DNA of 64,000 nucleotides from Pterobdella sp. o SKG-2022 (GCA_964035795.1 OZ038324.1:3759854-3823853); one strand, 5' to 3'; shown: positions 25,367-47,221, numbered from the stretch's first letter. The notes: generated by a model not told the origin, from the letters alone. Numbers and translations are program-made.

Positions 25367-26420
25367 CTGTTTTGGAAAGAGTAGGCACTTCACTAGTAAT
25401 ATATCCAATGATCCCCACTTTTCTCGTTCCAAATTCCACCACTATATGGTCCTTTAAATTGTCTTTTATGAATGCTGGAACCTGGGTACATTATTGATGC
25501 AAGTAATCACTATTTGCATTGTTTAATCAACCGTCTGCTCATCTACATAACCAACCATCAGCACATTTATGTATCTATCAATAAATAGGCCCATCGATCT
25601 ATCAACCCACCCATCCACTCTCCCTCCCACCTCATCAGTGATGATCAGATTAGAACAAAGGATAGGCACAGTAACGTTTGAGAAAAACAGCCTAAGCCCT
25701 TCCACTCCATTGTCGAATTCGTGGTTGCCTAGGGCCTGTTTGCAAAGCACAACATCATATAACAAAAACATGCCAGCCGTCCACTCAGTAACATTTTCTT
25801 TAAAATCCTTACTCAGAACTCACAACTTCGTGGCAAGTTACACCCATGTAGCATTCCACATAAGTGGGTTTGCCCTGTTTTGCATCAAGCAAACGAGTGA
25901 TGATGAAACACGTTGCACTCACAAAAAACCCTACAACAACATGCTAATTGGCTTCAACAGAGCACGAACAACAGTCACCCACCATAGCTGTGTAATTGAG
26001 TTTGTTGAGAAAGAAGGAAGCGGCAGCGCCTTTGTAAGTGAAAAACCATGGAGTACCCTGGAATTGGTCGCCTGCGTCTAAGAGCAACACGTTAGACTCC
26101 CTGCCTCTCACCTGCTTGGCATAACTGCCTCTTCTCACCACTCCTCCATAACACCTTGCATTTAAGATGCCGTTTATATTATATATTCTCATGTACAAGC
26201 TTATCTTACCTGGCACTTTCAGAAGAAATTTCAAATAAACTTGAAAAGAGTTGATTTTTTTTGCACACATTCATATTATATATTTTCATTATCGTCCTCA
26301 TCACCATCCCCATCACCAACACTTACGTTTCACCAGCTTTGCATGTAGCTCCTCTTGCATTGAACATCTCGAACCTAGCGTGGATGTCATTAGTGTGGAA
26401 GATGGTCAACTCAAAAGAAC
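25367..26420 (-). pseudogene. Partial 5'-nucleotidase (CD73/NT5E-like), N-terminal domain only
   Basis: Four exons: 26420-26327, 26154-25983, 25735-25631 and 25481-25367, with phases 2/1, 0 and 0 fitting (162 residues). Motifs of the calcineurin-like metallophosphatase fold appear in order: FHTNDIHAR (metal Asp and His), NVLLLDAGDQFQG, ALGNHEFDNGVEGL and KVGIIGYITSE. In CD73 and related ecto-nucleotidases this domain holds two metal ions and a separate C-terminal domain binds the nucleotide. Neither the first (signal peptide) exon nor any C-terminal-domain exon was found; the last exon ends in phase 1 at a good donor GTAGGATG and is followed by the LINE scrap and the TAG array. It may be a broken gene, a gene with a very long intron, or the 5' part of a fusion to the Thr-rich frame. 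All four exons are intact, so pseudogene status is not proven. Confidence 0.75.
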
Positions 26421-26800
26421 CTGAAGGTATATACAAAAGTAAATAAAATGGGATTATAGAGTAAAGTATAAGTTTGGTAATGATGTAAGATCTAACATGT
26501 GATGGTGTAGAAGAGGTGTAGCAAGAGTATGGTCTTGAACATCTCTACTTTATAATGCCGTCAACAGTCCCTGAGTTGTGAGTGTTATGATGATGATGAG
26601 AATGGTGATGATGATCGTAAAACATTGATAGAGTTGGATATCAAATGATGAAGCAAGATCTCAGCGAGACTACTGCATTGTAAAGTCTACCATCTAGATC
26701 GGAGTAAACATACTTTTTTTTTATTGGCTCAGCAAATTATGAGCTTTCCACTACACCGACCTTTTCGTTTAGAAAATTATTTTTCTTTGTAGTACTCTTT
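26421..26800. other. Sequence between the nucleotidase exon and a LINE remnant
   Basis: Contains short ATG-rich, GATGAT-rich stretches and no recognised coding exon. The first exon of the nucleotidase should lie at or beyond here but was not seen. Confidence 0.4.
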
Positions 26801-26804
26801 TGAA

Positions 26805-27212
26805 CAATTGATTATTTCGAATAATGATGAGTCTGCCTTAAATTCTTTCCATCGCCTCCTTCTCAGACGAGTAGTAGGAATATTCTGGCCAGATAAAATA
26901 AAATCTGAAGAACTATATAAAAGAACAGAAGCACTGGAACTAAGTCAGACCATTGCTTATCGCAGGCACACACTACTTGGTCATATACCAAGACTCAATA
27001 TAGAGGCTCTAACACAAAAAACTATGAACAACTATTACATGTCTACACCTAACACTCTTCCAGGAAGACTAAAAACAACATTACCAGCTGAACTGAAAAA
27101 AGATCCAGAAGCCCGAAACCTTTCACTAAACAGTCATGAAGATCTTTTGAAACTAAGAAAAATGGCGAAAAATAAATCTAAATGGAAAAGACTTTATTCT
27201 TTGAATTCATAA
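26805..27212 (+). mobile_element. LINE ORF2 C-terminal remnant
   Basis: The open frame reads ALNSFHRLLLRRVVGIFWPD followed by SEELYKRTEALELSQTIAYR and HTLLGHIPRLN. This matches the region downstream of the reverse transcriptase in many non-LTR elements (FHRRCLRRILGIRW-type block, then the RR-WLGHV block). It is 5'-truncated, about 134 codons long, and open to its stop. Confidence 0.8.
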
Positions 27213-29675
27213 CTTTCTTTTTATTTTTAAGTATAGTCTTTACATAGAATAGAAAGATTGGAAATAATAAATAGTTTATTGAAAATATTTAAAAAGTGAT
27301 TGCAAAGATTTAAAAAGTGATCGAAAAGCACTGTATTTAAAAACCAATTGATTCAAAAGGAAAATTTCAAGTGAGAATTCATAATACCAATTCAGTCATA
27401 TGCAATATTAACATGGAAGATAATAAATTTAAAAAATTTTCAGTTTCACACCCTTTGAATAGTCTCTTCAAACAAACACAATGAGCGATAAATGCTGAAT
27501 TGGAGGTCGTGCCCATGGACCCCTCATAGTGATAAAGTTTCATATGTCTTCGACACGAAGTTAAGCCGCACTTGACTTAACTAGATAACAGTAAACTTTG
27601 GTACGAGGTATCGAAAAACTGAGATTCTGGTATCGTTGTCATTTGGCTTAGCGGATGATCAGCGTTTGGCAATGGCAAGGCAAACTGCCCAAGTGTAGAA
27701 ACGGCAGATCTTGAAATCGAAAATTTTAAGTTGAACATTAGTTCAAGCTAGCAGTTTATTAAAAATTTTTTCATTTTGCTTATTTCTTAAATTGCGCTAT
27801 AGCAGTATCAATAGTTTAGGCCGACTTCTATTCACCCCAGCTGCTGTGACATGTGCAGAAGTGCTATTTAATAAGCTTAATTAATGAAAGTGGCATAAAG
27901 ATGAAAACAATTTCAAAAATAAATTAATCTGTATATTTGAAATTCACAATTGTCAGACACAATAACTTGCATTTGGTAGCTTCATATATTATAAATCTTT
28001 TTACTCGCCTCCTTATATATCTCTAAGGAGCGCATACTTTGCAGCATGAAAACTTACATTAAGCAGATCAGAGTTAAATTAGTAACCCAGATAATTCAAT
28101 TTCTTTTCATTTCACTTAATTGATGCTTCGTTCTGCAAGTTTTTGAAATATGATTAGCTGATTTTCAAACAGACTTCAATTTTAGGCGCTTTATAAGTTT
28201 CCATTTTTTAACCATTGTTTCACACCACAATGAACGAAACCACATAAGTCTATACACTAATTACCTTAATGATAATTATCCCAACATCCTATTCAGCTCT
28301 CATTTCATTAAACTTCCCCATCCCGAGTGATTCGAAGGTTAACGTATGTATTTTTTACTAGTCAAGATTTATCATTTTTTTTGACCTTTCAGAGTTACTT
28401 GGGCTTACGCAGTAATTATGGGCTCTAGAAATTCTTGAAGTTAATGCCACTATAATCCACTCGTCGTATAATATTTGAAAAAGCTGCATTTAGCTATGTC
28501 TGAGGTGCCTAGCAATCGTTTCATCCCTGAATCCTTTTTTTGTTTGGTCCAAATAATCATTTGAAAACATCAAAAACAAATAAAAGGAAATTAAAATTTT
28601 AAGACCGTATGAATCATACCCTCAAATGGTGTACAGAAGCAATGGATTAAGCCGTCAACTTTACAAAGCAAAATAGCACATTTAGTAGGACTACTTGCCT
28701 CTTTATATATCTTCTCAACTTCTCACCGACACACGTTCATATTCTCTTATCTATATAAAAGATCATAAATATATATTCAAGATAGTAATGAGGCGGCAAT
28801 GAATTAAAACTCAGAAGAGTTTATTTACTTTTCGGTATTCATAGCACAAAAAGATACTTTATGAAAGTATTTGATTTTTTGATTCCCAGTTAATTATTTT
28901 CAGACATGCAAAAGTAAATTTTTTCAAACTTTTGTGTGCAAACTGAAACTAAATGAGCCAGAGAACATATCTACTATTGGCAACATTTTCACCATAATGC
29001 ACTTGTGATTGTGTGGCTATGCGAAAATTTAAAGATGTATACAATACATACTGCCTGAATCTCATCAGTTCAGACAATACTCATATTGACTGTTTAAACT
29101 TTACGACTATTACGTGTGTGTGTGTGTGTGTGTGTGTGTAGGCACGAGGTAAAATGGCCTCCGTTAAATTTTTAAGTTTTCACAAGTTTAAAGTTGAATT
29201 TTTTAATAGAGAAATGGTTTAAAATGTTTAAAATAATTAATGTAACAAGTTGATAATAATTTATTTCGAAAAATCTCATGTTGGATAAGTACAAAAGTTT
29301 AAAATAGTCTCGTATCACACCGAAATAACTTAAAAAATTTTAATTAGTGATATAATTATTTAATGCATAAATAAAACAATAAAAAAGTATTCAAAACTTG
29401 GAGAAATCAAGTCTTTTAATACTAAATTTGGATGTAAACAAAATTGGCGGTTGAGCGGTTAAAAGTGAAAAGTATTAATTGCAACGGAAGCCATCAACAA
29501 AAAGCCTACATAAAGATTTCAAGAAACTTCGCCTGGCTGATCATTGGTAAGTCAAAAGAAGAACACCACACCAGATCCATAGATAAACTGCTCTGCAGTT
29601 TAGTGCACCCGCCTTATGGGGGATAAATGCACAAAAGGAAAGGAAAGGAAGGTGTGTATGTGTGTGTGTGTGTGT

Positions 29676-29755
<80 letters not shown>

Positions 29756-29756
29756 A
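27213..29756. other. Non-coding DNA with a possible SINE and microsatellites
   Basis: No supported gene. Around 27645-27725 on the plus strand, TTGGCTTAGCGGATGATCAGCG resembles a tRNA A box and a weak B-box-like stretch follows. A short (TG)n lies at 29115-29139. The frame at 29444-29626 has no recognised domain and may belong to the 5' part of the LINE that follows. Confidence 0.5.
29652..29754. repeat. (TG)n microsatellite
   Basis: About 100 bases of TG with one early TATG interruption, lying immediately upstream of the LINE reverse-transcriptase remnant. The minus strand reads poly-His/Thr and the plus strand poly-Cys/Val; both are artefacts. Confidence 0.95.
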
Positions 29757-31000
29757 AAAATCAAATAATTATTTCGATACACAAACATGGAGCAAGATCA
29801 CTTTGTGAAAATTACCGAGGAATCGCCCTACTGTGGCTAGTAAAGTGTTTGGCAGAGCCATTCTGAACAGAATTAGAAACGTCATAAAAAACCAACTGGG
29901 TGAAAGCCAATGTGGTTTTAGGCCGAATAGAGGTTGCTGCGACCAAATATTTGCAACTAAGATTCTGATGCAGAGAGCAAAAGAGTTCAAAAAGCCCATG
30001 AACCTCTGCTTCATTGATCTTCAAAAGGCTTATGACATAGTCAACCGAGATGCTCTTTGGGAAATACTGTCGAAATCCTTCAGCTTGCCGGGAAAAATCA
30101 TTCGTATCCTTAAAGCACTTCATAGCTGTACAACAGAAGTGATCCGGGTTGATGGACAGTTGTTTGAAGAGTTTCCCATCAGCGTTGGGGTGAAATATGG
30201 ATATATGCTGGCTCCTACGCTTTTCAATACATACCTCGACGCTGTGATAAGAGTGGCACTCAAGAAGCACCCAAACAAAGGTATTCGCATTGAATATAGC
30301 CATAATGCCCCGTTGATGCATAACAGTCGCTATAAGCTAGAAGAGGCTACAACTGTACAATCCCTAGCTTATGCTGATGATATAATGATCACGAGCGACA
30401 AGATCAAAGACCTCGAATGCCTTGTCACTTCTATAGATGACGTTTGCAACAAATTTGGTTTGAGAATAAACTTCAGCAAAACAAAATACATGACCATTCT
30501 ACTCAACAACTCTAGTCCAAGCCATAACACAACGCTGGCAATACGTGACGATATAAACATCGAACAAGTGACACAGTTCAAATATCTATGCAGTATCTTG
30601 AACAGTGATAACACAGTCGATGCAGAGGTTGAATCACGTATCAATAAAGCATCCCAAGTCTTTCGCAGCCTTAGTCGGTTGGTATGGTATCAACGGAAAA
30701 TAAAAGTTTCCACCAAACTGAAACTTTTCAAAGCCATTATAATACCAACGCTATTATACGGCAGCGAAACTTGGAATGTCCTTCAAAGCCACATACAGCG
30801 TCTCCAGGTGTTCACAAACAGGTGTCTGAGAATTATCAGGGGTACTTCTCTTTGGGATAAACTGAGAAACACCCATGTCCACAGCAGAAGCTCTTCATTC
30901 CAATTCCAGCACTCAGGTTGCAACAAAATAGCAGTCAACAAGGCAGGCCTCATTAACCACATCCACCAAATCCACAATGCAACAACGTTACATCATTGCC
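29757..31000 (+). mobile_element. LINE reverse transcriptase remnant, cut by an N gap
   Basis: The frame starts within the palm domain: ENYRGIALL, a one-base frameshift near 29832, then SKVFGRAILNRI, GFRPNRGCCDQIF, CFIDLQKAYDIVNR, the catalytic SLAYADDIMITSDK, FKYLCSILNSD and LLYGSETWNV. It ends in a CCHH-type finger (GCNKIAVNKAGLINHIHQIH) just before the gap. These are the expected blocks, in order, of a non-LTR retrotransposon RT with a C-terminal zinc finger. The element is 5'-truncated near the TG microsatellite. Apart from the frameshift the RT is open for about 390 codons, so it is a rather young copy. Confidence 0.9.
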
Positions 31001-31200
31001 NNNNNNNNNNNNNNNNNNNNNNNNNNNNNNNNNNNNNNNNNNNNNNNNNNNNNNNNNNNNNNNNNNNNNNNNNNNNNNNNNNNNNNNNNNNNNNNNNNNN
31101 NNNNNNNNNNNNNNNNNNNNNNNNNNNNNNNNNNNNNNNNNNNNNNNNNNNNNNNNNNNNNNNNNNNNNNNNNNNNNNNNNNNNNNNNNNNNNNNNNNNN
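31001..31200. other. Assembly gap (200 N)
   Basis: Exactly 200 N, the usual size for a gap of unknown or standard length. It cuts off the 3' end of the LINE. Confidence 0.99.
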
Positions 31201-34040
31201 AACAATTGAACGTTTGTGTAGAAAAACAAACTAAAACTACGAACACTAATTATTATAGCTAATAGAACTTTCAAAAACTGCAAATATAAACTAATTTAAG
31301 GTACATTTCCACACAAATAAATGTTTCAAAAAAGTAATATAAATAATCAAATTCAGAATAACATTAAATTCTTGTGCGGACAGGGTGGTAGTGTTAGTTA
31401 CGTTGGTTCAGTGTTGTTGGTACCAGCACCAAATCTCACCATTTGCATGCAGTCGTTTCAATAATGCAAATAGAATTTTTAAGGGCTTGAAGGGGTTATA
31501 GAGGTGATGTTTTAGGTGGTGATGTGGTTTTGAGAAACTTGGAGGGGGTTTTGAATGAATATCGACCAGTTTTTAGATGCTTTTGAGAGATTTCAAGATG
31601 CTTATTGATGGAATTTTGAAAGAAATGCAAATGTGAATTTCGAGTAGATTTGAACTTGGATAAAATTTTAGTTGTAACTTGTGAAAGGGAAACTCCAAAA
31701 ATAAAATCAAACTCATAACAATTTTCAAAGGTTTCAAATTTATTGTCAACAGAAATTAAAATTAAAGCGTCATTACCTGTTGAAAATTCATCCCACTTAA
31801 CTAGAGTTATCGTGGTTTAAAGAGCTTAAAACAAAACTATATTAATTCCAATAAAAAATTGCCTTTAAATCATAAAAATAATCAAAAATTTTTTTAAATA
31901 ATTAAAACTGTTGAAAAATATGAAAAGAAATATTTCCGATGTATGTGTCAAGCATTGACTTTCACTTCGGGTTCAAAATAATTAACAACTTTGAACATTT
32001 GAACACATAAAGAGTTCAAGAAGACGTTGAGTAGTTATTTAAATTCATTGTCTATTTTCTATAGCAATTTTATCGTTAGCAAATGAAAGAGTAAAAACAA
32101 GGCTATTATTATTATTTAAATTAATATATAGAAAAAAATTAAATTAGAATAAATTAATTAGAATAAAACACAAAATAAGAAATACAGCAAAATGAATAAT
32201 CAATTCAATACGATACAATACACTAAGTACACAATACAAAAAAAATAACTAACCAATACAATAAATACGCAATACAAAACAAAAATACACTAATAGAAAT
32301 TGTATACCTATTTCTTATACAATTTCACAATACAAAAAATCTTTTTATATACAAGACAACCCCACAAGGTACTGTTTGTAGACCGGTGAGATGGAGTCGA
32401 CGCCACACCAGCTGGGAGCTTGGTAACGAGTCTGATTTTTATTGCATTGATGTCTAGCTCTAATTAACACTACTATCTTTCTTATAATGCGCCGTGATAC
32501 ACTTTTGTGTTGGTTATTTGTGAAGTGTGTTGTGGATGTGTATTTATTTTGTGTTTAATTATTTATTGTTGAGTTTTTAGTTTTATTCTCTTAATTATTG
32601 TTAATATTTTTCATTTGTTTCAAATGTATTTGAATTATTACATAATAAAGCTTGAAGAATGTAACTGTTCACAGTAAAATTATGTTTATTGTTTCACTCT
32701 CGTGAACATCGGTACACAAAAATACTCATAAATATGAAATATCAGTGAAAAACGATTTTATCAAACACTTATTAACTGAATAATAACACGAAGTTTTTCG
32801 TAAGTTGAACTCACATTATCAAGTATACAAAGAAATACCAGTGAATAACAAAAAGCCCGTGAATAATGAAAAATTCCTTGTAAATATTAAATACCTCATA
32901 AAGTACCACGCGCTTATGAAATACACATAGAAAGAAGAAATCATTAACCACCCAACGAAGAAATAAACACAGAATTGGGAGAAAAATGCGCCAAACACCC
33001 GAAGCAATAAACGACAAGTGCGAAAAATAATCAAATGGCTTAAACACTAACGAGACAAGCGAAAAGCGATAAAATATACACTCGGTATACCCCTCTCACA
33101 CAAACTTTTAAAATGCTTCATCTCTTTATTAGGTTTTTGCTTTTCACACGAGTTTTAATGACCAGATTTTTTTCTCTGGTGGTGGTTGTGTTGTGTAGCT
33201 GTTTTATTTTGGTGCCGGATCTCATGCTGTTTTATAGAAGAGTTTTGTTTAAACATTGTTTTTTTTGCGTTGTTTCAATACTGAAAGCATTTTATATTGG
33301 AAATATCATAAAGTATCTTTCTTAAACAACATTCAATAATAATAGAAAAACAAAAAAAATCATAAAACCCTAAAAACCACAAAAATCACATTTCCGAATG
33401 TCAATCGGCAACTTCAACACTTATCACCGACTTTTCGCCATAAAAAAACACAATTTTTCGCTCGTTTAAACACACATTTTCGCTTGTCAAACTTTATAAG
33501 AAGCAATCTGCATCTAGGGAAAGTCGTAATTACCATCACTTTTTTATCTTGCTCTTTGGTAATTGTCATCATACTCTTATCTACTTCTGCATCTCTTATC
33601 TCCCAAAATTCTCTTTTTATCGTTTCTTCGCTTATATCTTTATAGGATTTTGAAGTTGAGTTTTGGGTGTATTTGATAAGATATATTTTAAAATATTTTG
33701 TGTTTATTTCTTATTGCTAATGCGTTGAGACGTGAGTGTTGCTAATGTTATGTGTATGGGACAGTGTTGTCTTTCTTCTCTATCCAACAAAATCAACCTT
33801 CATGATAGACTAATAATCACTGGTGCTCCAGCCCTAATACAAAATTTTCATTTTTTGAGTTGAGGGTTTTTCAAGCTAGAATTTAAAAATGTTTTACAAA
33901 AAATTTATATAAAAAATCAAATTTTTTATAAAACTTTAATTTATTGAAACAACGGGTGAAGTGTTTTGCTAAAAACTTTTCATTTTAACATTGTTGATTA
34001 ACTAGATTGATGAGATGGGTGGAGTTGCTAAATTTTTCGC
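31201..34040. other. AT-rich DNA upstream of tbx20
   Basis: No supported gene. Short frames at 32811-33047 (minus) and 33113-33325 (plus) are hydrophobic, T-rich and match no family. A GC-richer island at 32365-32420 has no exon-like pattern I can defend. Confidence 0.5.
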
Positions 34041-34047
34041 AAATGCT

Positions 34048-34317
34048 GATTGGTTGAAAGAAAAGATTTTCGCACATTTAATTGGCTGCGGCGTTTCACA
34101 ACTCTATTCTTAGTATCATTCAGCGTATATTGATACAAATTTACTAGAACAACACTAATAACAGCGGTAACGAGAAATTATATAAACAAAATGTGACGAG
34201 AAACACAGAAAACAAATCAACTTTCAAAACGAATTTAAACGGATAGATATCACCACGAGGTTGCCATCCTTCATCATAGACACTACGGCATAATACTCGT
34301 TATAAGAAGAGTTAAGG
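34048..34317 (+). promoter_or_regulatory. Candidate tbx20 promoter and 5' UTR
   Basis: Two inverted CCAAT boxes (ATTGG at 34049-34053 and 34081-34085) precede a TATAAA at 34181-34186, about 130 bases before the tbx20 start codon. A start-stop pair ATGTGA occurs at 34191-34196; it would be transcribed only if initiation lies upstream of it. This is motif reading alone. Confidence 0.3.
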
Positions 34318-42477
<8,160 letters not shown>

Positions 42478-42599
42478 AAAAAATGAATTTTTTGCTGTTT
42501 TTAAAGTTTCATTTTCAAATTGCCGAATATGTTGAATATTTTCATTACAAAAATATTTGAAGAAATTTAAAATAATGATTTTTTTTTGGATTTTTAAAT

Positions 42600-42661
42600 A
42601 ATAAAATTTTCAACCTGAAATCAAAAAAAAATTTGATGAGATTGCATATAACAAGAATAAA
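42600..42661 (+). terminator. tbx20 polyadenylation signals
   Basis: Two AATAAA hexamers (42600-42605 and 42656-42661) follow the tbx20 stop codon by 123 and 179 bases. Confidence 0.55.
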
Positions 42662-43640
42662 ACATAGCTTATATAAATTTATGTTCTCTCATTAGATAAT
42701 CAAGACTTCATGAAGTCTTTACAATCAAACAAGTAATTGAAATTCTCAGAGCAAGTGACACTTGATGATTTACGTTCTGGCGTATTTCACCCACAACCGG
42801 CAGCCCTCTATTCAAACGTGAATAGCAATTACCATTAAATTCTTGCTGTATTTAAACAGCACAACAAATATCATTTAAATTCTCATATCTTCCTTTTTTT
42901 AGATTGAATTTTATCACTAATTTTGAAAATAAATCATACTGAATTGGGAAAAAAAATTGTATATTTAAACAACACAACAAATCGTCTTTGTCTCAACCCA
43001 TTTGATTCCATACCTTCAAATTAGATTTAAATATAAAAATTCACTCCTAAAACGTTAACTTTTACATAATTATTTCATCTTAAAAACTTTACACACAGGA
43101 AAACTATTATATCATTCATACATAAATATAATTATATTTCAAATTACTTATATATTTTTTTTCATTTATATAAATAAATAAAGATGGAATTACAACATAA
43201 CATAAACCTTCTCATTGAGTTTCAACAAAAAACCAGCCTATTCAAGTGTCTGTTAGTTCAGGATGACATCAAAATAGAACCACGTGATATTCAACGTGGC
43301 GTCATAAGAGACTAATTTGGCATTAAGCTTTGAGAAAAACTCTTACATAAATTACTGGGTAATGAATCAATTCTCACAATGAGTTGAAAAATATATTTAG
43401 ATTATTCAGAAGAACGGTCTATTTAAGTTATTCAGCTCAAACTAGTTATTAAAAATGAATAATTTTTTTGTAGTAAGTTGAAGATTTAACATCAAACCAA
43501 TAAAAATTCAGTTTTTCTAGTTACTCAGTAAATTATCTCTGTGAAACCATTTCACACGTTAAGCCGGATCTATACACCTTTAGGCAAAACTTAGAAACAT
43601 GTATATCAGACAGATCTTATGAAAAACAAACTTATTCATT
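42662..43640. other. Non-coding DNA downstream of tbx20
   Basis: AT-rich with no supported gene. Confidence 0.5.
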
Positions 43641-43649
43641 ATATACCTG

Positions 43650-44790
43650 GATTTCTACATTAATGTTTTGGCTCCAACTCTGTTCAGCATCCTTTTCAGC
43701 ATGATGCTCAAGCAGGCCTTGGAAGACCTTGACGATGAAGATGCTGTATACATCCGTTATCGCTTCGATGGTAGTCTATTCAACCTTAGGAGGTTGCAGG
43801 CCGACACAAAGACTTTTGAGCAGTTAGTTCGAGACCTTCTATTTGCCGATGACGCTGCCCTCGTTGCACATACCGAAAGAGCCTTGCAGCACCGGACATC
43901 CTGCTCTTCGTTTTCGAGGTCAATCTGAAAAAGACGGAAGTTCTCCACCAACCTGCACCTTAAAAAGAGTATCGCCTTCCTCACATCACCATTGGAGAGA
44001 CTGAGTTGAAGACCGTTCACCTACTTGGGCTGCGAAATCACATCAGATGCCAAGATTGACAGAGAAATAGACAACAGACTGTCCAAGTCAAACAGCGCTT
44101 TGGCAGACTGTACAAAAGAGTCTGGAAAAACAAGCATCTGAAGAAGGGCACCAAGATCAGCGTGTACAGAGCCGTCATACTCACCACCCTACTGTACGGC
44201 TCTGAAGAATGGGTAACTTGTCGTCCCAACGTGGGACTTCTAGATAGCTTCCACTAGCGCGGTTTTCGCATTATTCTCAACATTCACTGGAGCGATTACG
44301 TCACATGTTGAAGTTCTAAAACAAGCGGAGATCACTAGTATTGAAGCCATGCTAATGAAGTCACAGCTACGCTGGGCAGGACATGTCTCCAAAATGGGCG
44401 AATATCTCTTACCCAAGATGATCTTGTAGGGCGAGCTCTCCACTGGCCACCGTGACAGAAGGGGACCAAAGAAGCGTTATGAAAACTTTTTGAAAGAATC
44501 GCTCAGTTCCTGCCACATTGACCATAGTCAGTGGTCTACTTTGGTGGCCGACCGCGGCAATTGGCGCCACATCATTGGCTGCCTCCTCTTTTGAGGATTC
44601 TTGCGGAATCAACCTGAAGAAAAAACGTTGTAGAAGAAAAAATCGTGACGCCTTAACAGTGTTATTTGACATAACCTTTAACTGCAGTCACTGTGGTCGT
44701 ACCTGCCTATCTTGCATTGGCCACGAGCGGCTTGCAGTAGACGTGGGAACCCTCCTTCATAAAATCTTCGTTCGCGAAGTTAAGCCAAGA
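43650..44790 (+). mobile_element. Decayed LINE reverse transcriptase, second family
   Basis: Begins inside the RT at VLAPTLFSILFSMMLKQALED, then YIRYRFDGSLFNLRRLQADT and the catalytic block LLFADDAALVAHTE. Several frameshifts follow; similarity continues in other frames through KISVYRAVILTTLLYGSEEW, SIEAMLMKSQLRWAGHVSKM and a C-terminal finger CSHCGRTCLSCIGH. This LINE type differs from the 29.8 kb copy (FADD rather than YADD, another tail). It is 5'-truncated and inactive. Confidence 0.85.
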
Positions 44791-47021
44791 GAGGGTAATT
44801 TTTATTTTTTAAATAGAGCAACAATATATCTATAGTATTTGGTCTAGAAATTTAGTCATGCTTTTTATTTGACTGTATGCTAGTGTCTTCGGAACAATTG
44901 TTTAGAAACGATCTTTGGCTAATAAACAAATGTATTCTGCGTTAAGACGTTTATAAAGATTTCTAAACTTATGTAAAAAAATTTCTATTTTTTTAAATAA
45001 ATCGTTAATACTTGTTAGAATCATTTGTATATGTTGGTTAGTTCCATATTTCAACTTGTTCCTATTTTCAAACTCTAAACTACAGATTTTTCTAAATGCC
45101 AAGCGATTTTTGATGTAGATTTCCGGGATGTATGGAGCATGCCACAAAAGCTCGAAAAATTAGCAGGTTTCACAAAAACACTTATTTTTAAAAACTATTT
45201 ATCACTTTAGAACGCAAACTGGATCTTTCAAAAGCTTGGTGCTTCTGTAATGAGTTGTTTCACGCTGATTAACCCATTAAGAGCGAGATTGAAGCTATGT
45301 GAAAAATTTATTTATTTTTTGGTGAACTGCCTTGTTAGACTTCGAAAAGAATTATTTGAAAATTTCAGACTTTCGCTTTAATTTTTGCCAATGAAAAATC
45401 CAATCCTACTTATGGGACGCTCGACATGAAAAAATTTAGAATTGATTAATTATTCAAAATTTTGTTCCAGCATTAAACATATAGCACTATTTTGTATATA
45501 AAACAAGAAAAAACACAAAAAAACTATTTTGAAGACAATTAAATGACGTTGTACTTGATTTGATTTTGAGGTGTAATTCTTAAGTGTCTCATTTTTCAGC
45601 ATTTTCAACCATGGGCATGAGTTGAGAGAAAAAAGTTAAATAAGCATGATTTATTCATATACTTAAACTGAAATAAAACTAAAGTCTAAAAACTTGAGCT
45701 CTGTTAGGAACAAATTTCTTTTTAAAGGGTGAATGTGTGTACTGAACTTGGACGTAATCGTGATTCTATCTGTAAGTTAAGACGGTCTATATAGATTGTA
45801 AAAAGATAGTAATCTCTAAGATACATAATTATGAACCATTATAAAATAGAGACATTTTAATTTAACTTTAGTTAATTTTTTATTAATAGTCTTACGTAAT
45901 ATACTAAATTATCCTTTCTATGGTTTTAACTCAAAATACAATATAAAAACCCATAACTGCAATAGTCATTTCATCATAGTGTTTTATAGAAAGACCATAC
46001 TTACAAGAAACTATAGCCTAATTTTTAATAAATGTATGCATTTCTCAAATTGATATTTTATAGTTAGTTACTATATAAAAAATACATAAGATGTCTCTGA
46101 AAAGTTGTTATTCTAACAAAAAGTCGCAAGCAACAGTAAATGAAAAGATGAACCATTTCTAGCCTTCCCAATAAAGTTTATTTTGCATATAAAACTTTGA
46201 AGATTGGTGCATCAAAGGCAAGATCTACACAGACCCCTAATCAACCGCGTTCCAAATTGTCTGGGCGTTGTGGTGCACGATGGCTAGTGATAACCTCCCA
46301 AACAGCCATTTAATCTCTCTGGGCTCATTCTGAACTCAGCTTATTTTTTTTATTTTTCATACTTTTTTCTTTATTTTATTATTTTGCATCTTCCTCTTTT
46401 ATTTTTCTAAATTTATTATTTTTTCTATATTATTGTTGAAAATGAAAATAACTAAAAAATAATGATACTATTAATCATAATGATGATAATAATAACATAG
46501 ATATTATTTTAGAATTAAAACTTCTTTTTCTATTGTCAACCTTCAATTATCAAATAGCTTGAATGTTAACTATCTTAAAGATGAATTTTTATTCTTAGTC
46601 ATTAAAAATATTTTCTCTATTAAATTCTTTGATTATTCTGTCAAACTTGCTATGGGTACAATTTTTTCGATTTCAATTATTGGTTGATAAGTATTGGCAA
46701 TTTAAACCTTGAGAATAAAATTCTAATAACCCATGAATTTCCTAATGTAATGTCTAAATTGATCTATTTCAATAATAAGTTTATACAAATTAAAAACTCC
46801 AAAAAAAACACTGAAATGCACTCTCTCGTCTGCTCACAATTGAAACTGAAGCTTCAAGCAACTGGCTCTTCAGCATCAGTTTCACTTTCTTATTCTAGAA
46901 CATAGACATGGAAGATTAAGCCTTGTTTTTGATTGTTTTGAAATAGTTATCAACTTTTTTCTATGATATCTACATATCTAACTCAAAATTAAACAGTAAT
47001 TCAGTTGTAAAATATTGTGTT
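44791..47021. other. AT-rich non-coding DNA
   Basis: No supported gene. The minus-strand frame at 44902-45147 has fairly protein-like composition but no recognised motif. A GC-richer patch at 46200-46340 shows no convincing exon. Confidence 0.5.
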
Positions 47022-47221
47022 NNNNNNNNNNNNNNNNNNNNNNNNNNNNNNNNNNNNNNNNNNNNNNNNNNNNNNNNNNNNNNNNNNNNNNNNNNNNNNN
47101 NNNNNNNNNNNNNNNNNNNNNNNNNNNNNNNNNNNNNNNNNNNNNNNNNNNNNNNNNNNNNNNNNNNNNNNNNNNNNNNNNNNNNNNNNNNNNNNNNNNN
47201 NNNNNNNNNNNNNNNNNNNNN
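47022..47221. other. Assembly gap (200 N)
   Basis: Exactly 200 N. It does not interrupt any gene I can identify. Confidence 0.99.

Noticed and set aside
30953..31283. Frames made of unknown residues at 31.0-31.2 kb, and similar ones at 47.0-47.2 kb
   Set aside because: They run through the 200 N assembly gaps.
44902..45147. 81-codon minus-strand frame
   Set aside because: Protein-like composition but no recognised domain, no exon signals and AT-rich surroundings; not enough to call.
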